From Oceanospirillaceae bacterium (lineage in GTDB: Bacteria > Pseudomonadota > Gammaproteobacteria > Pseudomonadales > Balneatricaceae), in assembly GCA_003521845.1 (NCBI GenBank), contig DPHB01000046.1, positions 1-10,334 of the forward strand: a stretch of DNA of 10,334 bases, written 5' to 3'. Of the stretch, positions 6,658-10,334 are shown piece after piece (the first letter of the stretch is position 1; each line of letters starts with the position of its first letter). The notes beneath the pieces were generated by a model, which was not told the DNA's origin, ran no database searches, and saw nothing but the letters and a program-made list of their open reading frames with translations. The position numbers and the translations under genes were made by a program.

Positions 6658-7892
6658 TGCTTTCTATCCAGGTTATCGGCCTTGGCATCAGCCAACCGCC
6701 ACTGCTGTCTAATCCTGCCCAGCAGGCTCTTGCTCAAGCACAAGCGGTGTTTGGTTCAGCACGCCAGCTGCAAAGCGTAGGGGGGTTGCTAGCAGGCCAT
6801 TGCGAGCAGCGTGAACTACCAAAGCTGAGCTTGCTAAAAGAGCAGCTACAAGCTTATGAGCAGGTGGTAGTGCTAGCCTCTGGCGACCCGCTGTTATTTG
6901 GTATCGGTAAATTCTTGCACCAACAGTTCCCTCAGCAAGTGACTTGTTATAGCGGTGTATCTAGTCTGCAGGGCGCATGTCAGCTAACGGGTTTGTCACT
7001 ACAAGATGCACAACTGGTTAGTCTACATGGTCGTCCACTGTCTAGCCTACGCCGGTACTTACAAGCCAAGCGTAATTTGCTAGTCTTTACCGACCAATAC
7101 AGCCAACCACAGCACTTGGCGCAAACATTGGCAGCGGTTAATCTGCAAGACTCTAGCCTGCACGTATGTCAGCGTTTAGGCTATGAAGACCAGCAATATC
7201 AACGCTTTAGCGTCAGCGAACTGCTCACTAGCCAACAAGTATTTGACCCCCTTCACGTCACTGTCATCGAAACTCGCGGCCCAGGCGGCGTGATGCCTAA
7301 TTTTCCCGGCATCGCTGACACCCAGTTTATTACCGACGGCAAAACCGGCCACGGGCTACTTACCAAGCGCGAAGTACGCCTAGCTATCTTGTCTTTGCTG
7401 CAAGCAGGCCCTGGCCAGGTAGGCTGGGACATAGGTGCCGGTTGTGGCGGTGTTGCCGTGGAGTGGGCCCTGTGGAACCCCCACGGCCAGGTACATGCCA
7501 TTGAGCACCACGCACAGAGATTCAGCTGCTTGCAGGCCAACCGCGACAAGTTCGGGGTGATACAAAACCTGCATACCCATCAGCAACGCGCCCCACAAGC
7601 CCTGACAAACTTACCGGCTCCGGATAAGGTATTTGTTGGCGGTAGTGGCGGCGACCTACAAGACATTATGCGCACGGCCTGGCAGGCACTCAAGCCCGGT
7701 GGCCGCCTGCTTGCCAGTGCGGTAACCGAGCAAAGCAAAGCCACTTTATTGCATTTTGGCGACACAATTGGCGCCGATACTGCCGAATTTATGCAAGTTA
7801 GCATCAGTCGCGCAGACAAGTTGGCAGGCCATGACCTGCTACGCCCCAATCTTCCTATTAGCCTTATTTGTTGGGACAAGCCCTATGTTTAA
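6657..7892 (+). CDS. cobL: Precorrin-6B C(5),C(15)-methyltransferase (decarboxylating), CbiE-CbiT fusion
   Basis: A single 411-residue polypeptide joins CbiE and CbiT, as in CobL of Pseudomonas. Residues 1 to about 205 form a tetrapyrrole (class III) methylase domain, beginning with IQVIGLGI and containing ASGDPLLFGIG at 74-84. Residues from about 215 onward form the class I methyltransferase CbiT, with the KREVRLAILSLL helix, the SAM-binding loop DIGAGCGG at 258-265, VHAIEHH, and VFVGGSGG. The enzyme methylates C-5 and C-15 and removes the C-12 acetate carboxyl. The start overlaps the cobH stop by one base. The 3' end overlaps cobI by 8 nt. Confidence 0.95.
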   Translation: MLSIQVIGLGISQPPLLSNPAQQALAQAQAVFGSARQLQSVGGLLAGHCEQRELPKLSLLKEQLQAYEQVVVLASGDPLLFGIGKFLHQQFPQQVTCYSGVSSLQGACQLTGLSLQDAQLVSLHGRPLSSLRRYLQAKRNLLVFTDQYSQPQHLAQTLAAVNLQDSSLHVCQRLGYEDQQYQRFSVSELLTSQQVFDPLHVTVIETRGPGGVMPNFPGIADTQFITDGKTGHGLLTKREVRLAILSLLQAGPGQVGWDIGAGCGGVAVEWALWNPHGQVHAIEHHAQRFSCLQANRDKFGVIQNLHTHQQRAPQALTNLPAPDKVFVGGSGGDLQDIMRTAWQALKPGGRLLASAVTEQSKATLLHFGDTIGADTAEFMQVSISRADKLAGHDLLRPNLPISLICWDKPYV

Positions 7893-8628
7893 CAACATTC
7901 CACAAGTGACCTTACAAGCCGGTACCTTTTATGGCGTTGGCGTTGGCCCTGGCGATCCGCTATTACTGACCTTAAAGGCCCACCAACTGATTCAAACAGC
8001 CGATGTAGTAAGTTACATTGCCAACCAATCCGGTACTTCTCAAGCTCGAGATATTGCCCGCTACAGCCTAGACAGCAGCCCAGAAACACAAGTTGAAGTT
8101 GCCGTACCTATGCCCATGAGCACTGATCGTACCCAGGCCAACAGTGCCTATGATCTGGCTGCACAGCAGCTGCGCGGCTACCTAGAAGACGGCAAGTCGG
8201 TAGTATTCCTGTGCGAAGGAGATCCATTATTTTTTGGTTCCTTTAGCTATTTATTGCAACGCCTGAGTGACGATTTTAGCTGCCAGGTAGTGCCGGGCAT
8301 TTCCTCCGTCAATGCCTCGGCTTCGGCCTTACAGCAACCCCTGACCCTATTGCAAGAATCCTTTGTCGTGGTCAGCGGCCGCCACAGCGATGAACAGATA
8401 CAAAACGCCCTAAAGCAACATGATAGTGTCGTGATTATGAAAGCTGGCCGCGCTCGCCCCCGTATACTTGCCCTGCTGCGTCAAACAGGCCGCTGGCGTG
8501 ATGGCAACTACCTAGAATACATTGGCCGTGACAATCAAAAAGTCGTCAACGACCTAGACCAATTGGAAGACCAAGTGGGCCCCTATTTTTCATTGTTTGT
8601 GATTTTGCGTGAGGAACGCCCAGCATGA
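7885..8628 (+). CDS. cobI: Precorrin-2 / cobalt-factor II C(20)-methyltransferase
   Basis: It methylates C-20 of (cobalt-)precorrin-2 with S-adenosylmethionine; CbiL is the name in the cobalt route. I use the ATG at 7885, not the in-frame ATG at 7756, which would run 43 codons through the CbiT domain with no family resemblance. From 7885 the protein has 247 residues and starts with TFYGVGVGPGDPLLLTLKA (about 14-32), the canonical N-terminus of the family. CEGDPLFFGS (110-119) and VVPGISSVNASAS are further class III methylase signatures. GGGACAAG lies just before the ATG. It overlaps cobL by 8 nt and its stop overlaps cbiG as ATGA. Confidence 0.95.
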   Translation: MFNNIPQVTLQAGTFYGVGVGPGDPLLLTLKAHQLIQTADVVSYIANQSGTSQARDIARYSLDSSPETQVEVAVPMPMSTDRTQANSAYDLAAQQLRGYLEDGKSVVFLCEGDPLFFGSFSYLLQRLSDDFSCQVVPGISSVNASASALQQPLTLLQESFVVVSGRHSDEQIQNALKQHDSVVIMKAGRARPRILALLRQTGRWRDGNYLEYIGRDNQKVVNDLDQLEDQVGPYFSLFVILREERPA

Positions 8629-9422
8629 TTCGCATATTCGCCCTTACGGATGCCGGTGCAATCTTAGGCCGTCGTTTGCAAAACATCTTGCAATCGGACG
8701 CACAGGAAGTCAGCTTTCAGTTGCGCCCGCAGCCTTTCACCGAAACCGTGCAAACAGCCTTTGAACACGGCGAACGCTTGCTGCTAATCTGCGCTACGGG
8801 CATTGCCGTACGCACCCTGGCACCGGTTTTGGTGGATAAATACCGCGATCCAGCGGTATTGGTACTGGACGAACAAGGTGAGTTTGTTATCCCCTTGATT
8901 TCTGGCCACGAAGGCGGTGCCAACGAATGGGCACGCCAAGTAAGCGACAGCATTAACGCGCAGCTAGTCATGACCACCGCCAAACCTTATCTACAACCTG
9001 TCTATACGGTCGGCATGGGTTGTGAACGAGGCTGCGACGCCCAGCATCTACAAGACTTGCTAGATCAGTGTCTGCAGCAACAAGGTTTAAGCATCTCGGA
9101 CATCGTCAGCATCAACAGCATCGACATCAAGGCCGACGAAGTGGGCTTAATAGAACTCGCTCGCGACCAAGCCAAGCTATACCAAACCTTTAGTGCCGAA
9201 AACCTCGCTGCGGTCAGCGACCAGCTACAAACACCATCGGAGTATGTTTACAACACCGTTGGCGTCTACGGCGTCGCCGAATCAGCGGCTTTATGGGCGG
9301 CCCAACAAGCCACCCAAAGCCAAGCCGAGCTAGTCTTGGCGAAACAGAAAACCCCTAAAGCCACCTGTGCCATTGCCCGCGCCTACCCGCCCGGATCAGG
9401 CAGCACAGGTATGCTGGATTAA
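8625..9422 (+). CDS. cbiG: Cobalt-precorrin-5A hydrolase CbiG, short form without central domain
   Basis: CbiG opens the delta-lactone of cobalt-precorrin-5A and releases the C-20 carbon fragment as acetaldehyde. The N-terminal domain (1 to about 120) is well conserved: ICATGIAVRTLAPVL, then DPAVLVLDEQGEFVIPLISGHEGGANEWA. The C-terminal CobE-like domain starts at about 130 with VYTVGMGCERGC and ends with KATCAIARAYPPGSGSTGML. Only about ten residues separate the two, so the central CbiG domain of the roughly 350-residue enterobacterial enzyme is missing; at 265 residues this is a compact form. GAGG (8611-8614) precedes the ATG, which overlaps the cobI stop as ATGA. It is one of the marker genes for the early-cobalt pathway. 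Confidence 0.95.
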   Translation: MIRIFALTDAGAILGRRLQNILQSDAQEVSFQLRPQPFTETVQTAFEHGERLLLICATGIAVRTLAPVLVDKYRDPAVLVLDEQGEFVIPLISGHEGGANEWARQVSDSINAQLVMTTAKPYLQPVYTVGMGCERGCDAQHLQDLLDQCLQQQGLSISDIVSINSIDIKADEVGLIELARDQAKLYQTFSAENLAAVSDQLQTPSEYVYNTVGVYGVAESAALWAAQQATQSQAELVLAKQKTPKATCAIARAYPPGSGSTGMLD

Positions 9423-9431
9423 TAACAATTA

Positions 9432-9506
9432 AGTCTGGCACTTTGGGGTCTGAGGGCCTGCCCCATGAGCGGAGCGAGTGCCTTGGGTACCCCAAAGTGC
9501 CAGACT
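9432..9506. repeat. 75-bp imperfect palindrome (MITE/REP-like) upstream of cobJ
   Basis: Arms 9432-9449 and 9489-9506 are perfectly complementary over 18 bp and enclose a 39-nt GC-rich centre (9450-9488) that contains GAGCGGAGCGAG. It occupies most of the 111-nt space between cbiG and cobJ, the longest non-coding stretch of the window. A related copy in opposite orientation begins after cobJ at the right edge of the window, so it is a repeated element, not a one-off structure. No T-run follows the hairpin on the plus strand, so a classic terminator is unlikely; effects on cobJ expression through RNA folding remain possible. I see no transposase and no clear target-site duplication. Confidence 0.85.
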
Positions 9507-9533
9507 ATCTTTACAAAGAGAGAGCAACATAAC

Positions 9534-10310
9534 ATGAGTAAATTATTTGTCGTCAGCACCGGTCCCGGTGACAGCCAACTAGTGGCACCCCGTGCCCACG
9601 CTGCCATTGCCGCCAGTACCGACCTAGTGGCTTACGGCCTATACCTACAAATTTTGGGTGACGTTTGCGATGGCAAAACCCATCACGACCTACCTTTAGG
9701 GGAAGAAATTGGCCGTGCTCGATTAGCCCTAGACCTGGCCGCGAGCGGCAAAACCACGGCGCTTATTTCCAGTGGTGACATTGGCATCTACGCCATGGCC
9801 ACCTTGGTATTTGAGTTGCTAGATATGCAGCTACAAGGCAAAGAAAGCCACCCAGAATGGCTAGACGTAGAAATTGAGGTCATCCCTGGCATCTCGGCCA
9901 TGCAAGCCGGTGCTAGCCGCGTTGGCGCGCTACTAGGTCATGACTTCTGCACCATCTCCTTGTCTGACTTGCTAACGCCCTGGGAAACTATTCTTAAGCG
10001 TATCGAAAAAGCCGGAGAAGGCGATTTTGTGGTGTCCTTCTACAACCCAGTATCGAAAAAGCGTGACTGGCAGCTCAACAAGGCGCGCGACATCTTGCTA
10101 CAACATCGCCCAGGTTCCACACCGGTACTGCTAGGTCGCCAACTTACCCGTCCAGACGAAAGTATCCGCATCATTCGCCTAGACGAGCTCGATGCCAAAG
10201 ACGTCGACATGTTTACCCTAGTTTCCGTTGGCAACAGCGAATCACGCCACATAGTGAACGGCAACAAAGAATGGGTTTACACCCCGCGCGGCTACAAAAA
10301 GAAGCTTTAA
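9534..10310 (+). CDS. cobJ: Precorrin-3B / cobalt-factor III C(17)-methyltransferase (ring contraction)
   Basis: It methylates C-17 and drives contraction of the macrocycle, producing the lactone that CbiG later opens; CbiH is the cobalt-route name. The in-frame ATG at 9465 lies inside the palindrome and would add 23 unrelated residues, so I choose 9534: AGAGAGAG stands about 10 nt upstream and the protein begins MSKLFVVSTGPGDSQLVAPRA-like, as expected. The 258 residues are a normal length. Motifs: TGPGDS (9-14), SSGDIGIYAM (79-88), VIPGISAMQAGAS, and the C-terminal VSFYNPVSKKRDWQLN and TLVSVGNSESR segments. There is no extra Fe-S C-terminal domain as in some CbiH60-type proteins. It is the only gene of the cluster set apart by more than 100 nt and it is flanked by inverted repeat copies. 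Confidence 0.96.
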   Translation: MSKLFVVSTGPGDSQLVAPRAHAAIAASTDLVAYGLYLQILGDVCDGKTHHDLPLGEEIGRARLALDLAASGKTTALISSGDIGIYAMATLVFELLDMQLQGKESHPEWLDVEIEVIPGISAMQAGASRVGALLGHDFCTISLSDLLTPWETILKRIEKAGEGDFVVSFYNPVSKKRDWQLNKARDILLQHRPGSTPVLLGRQLTRPDESIRIIRLDELDAKDVDMFTLVSVGNSESRHIVNGNKEWVYTPRGYKKKL

Positions 10311-10334
10311 TTGTAAAGATAGACTGGCACTTTG
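10311..10334. repeat. Edge-truncated inverted copy of the cobJ-flanking repeat
   Basis: The last 24 nt match the reverse complement of 9493-9516 at 23 of 24 positions; the only mismatch is 10323 against 9504. The match includes 10 nt beyond the palindrome arm itself (9507-9516), so the element's boundary extends outside the hairpin. The match starts directly after the cobJ stop codon and runs off the window, so the rest of the copy cannot be seen. Confidence 0.85.

Noticed and set aside
7756..7884. Possible 43-residue extension of CobI starting at 7756
   Set aside because: It would overlap the conserved CbiT C-terminus in another frame; the 7885 start gives the normal family N-terminus and length.
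9465..9533. Possible 23-residue N-terminal extension of CobJ starting at the ATG at 9465
   Set aside because: It lies inside the palindromic repeat, resembles nothing in the family, and the ATG at 9534 has a ribosome site and the canonical N-terminus.
9423..9533. Cobalamin riboswitch upstream of cobJ
   Set aside because: No B12-box-like sequence and too short for the riboswitch core; the space is taken by a repeat that recurs after cobJ.

Overview
The window is one continuous, plus-strand cobalamin (vitamin B12) corrin-ring gene cluster, almost certainly from a Gammaproteobacterium. The protein sequences, the gene order, the moderate GC content and the REP-like intergenic palindromes all point there, but I cannot name a genus. 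Eleven genes are packed head to tail with 1 to 8 nt overlaps or gaps of roughly 10 to 25 nt; only two intergenic spaces (71 and 111 nt) are longer, and both are filled by palindromic repeats. No gene on the minus strand is credible, and I see no tRNA, rRNA, CRISPR array, transposase or B12 riboswitch.

Layout. 1-62 is a perfect inverted repeat overlapping the beginning of a 5'-truncated ChlI/ChlD-type metal-chelatase motor subunit (43-1131). It is followed by cobO (1143-1736, corrinoid adenosyltransferase), cobB/cbiA (1736-3055, a,c-diamide synthase), cbiD (3080-4186, C-1 methyltransferase), cobK/cbiJ (4183-4965, precorrin-6A reductase), cbiX (4976-5947, long-form cobaltochelatase with an MxCxxC motif and a 20-histidine tail), a REPIN-like double palindrome (5951-6006), cobH/cbiC (6019-6657, methylmutase), cobL/cbiET (6657-7892, fused C-5/C-15 methyltransferase-decarboxylase), cobI/cbiL (7885-8628, C-20 methyltransferase), cbiG (8625-9422, lactone hydrolase, short form), a second long hairpin (9432-9506), cobJ/cbiH (9534-10310, C-17 methyltransferase and ring contraction), and the start of an inverted second copy of that hairpin at the right edge (10311-10334).

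How the genes work together. CbiX inserts cobalt into sirohydrochlorin. CobI methylates C-20, CobJ methylates C-17 and contracts the ring, CbiG opens the lactone and releases the two-carbon fragment, CbiD methylates C-1, CobK reduces the ring, CbiET methylates C-5 and C-15 and decarboxylates, and CobH moves the C-11 methyl group to C-12, giving cobyrinic acid. CobB amidates the a and c side chains and CobO adenosylates cobalt. CbiX, CbiD and CbiG together mark the early-cobalt ('anaerobic') route. The C-11 methyltransferase (CobM/CbiF) is the one ring-modifying step missing and is presumably just outside the window. The ChlID-like subunit belongs to the CobN-type late chelatase machinery, so the cluster looks mixed.

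Both edges of the window coincide with inverted-repeat sequence. This suggests that the window may be a whole contig that ends at repeats, and that the truncated first gene may be an assembly effect. I do not see an undescribed biological system here. The points worth a second look are the repeats, the CbiX tail, the mixed chelatase signature, the short CbiG and an unusually high count of the tetranucleotide CTAG.
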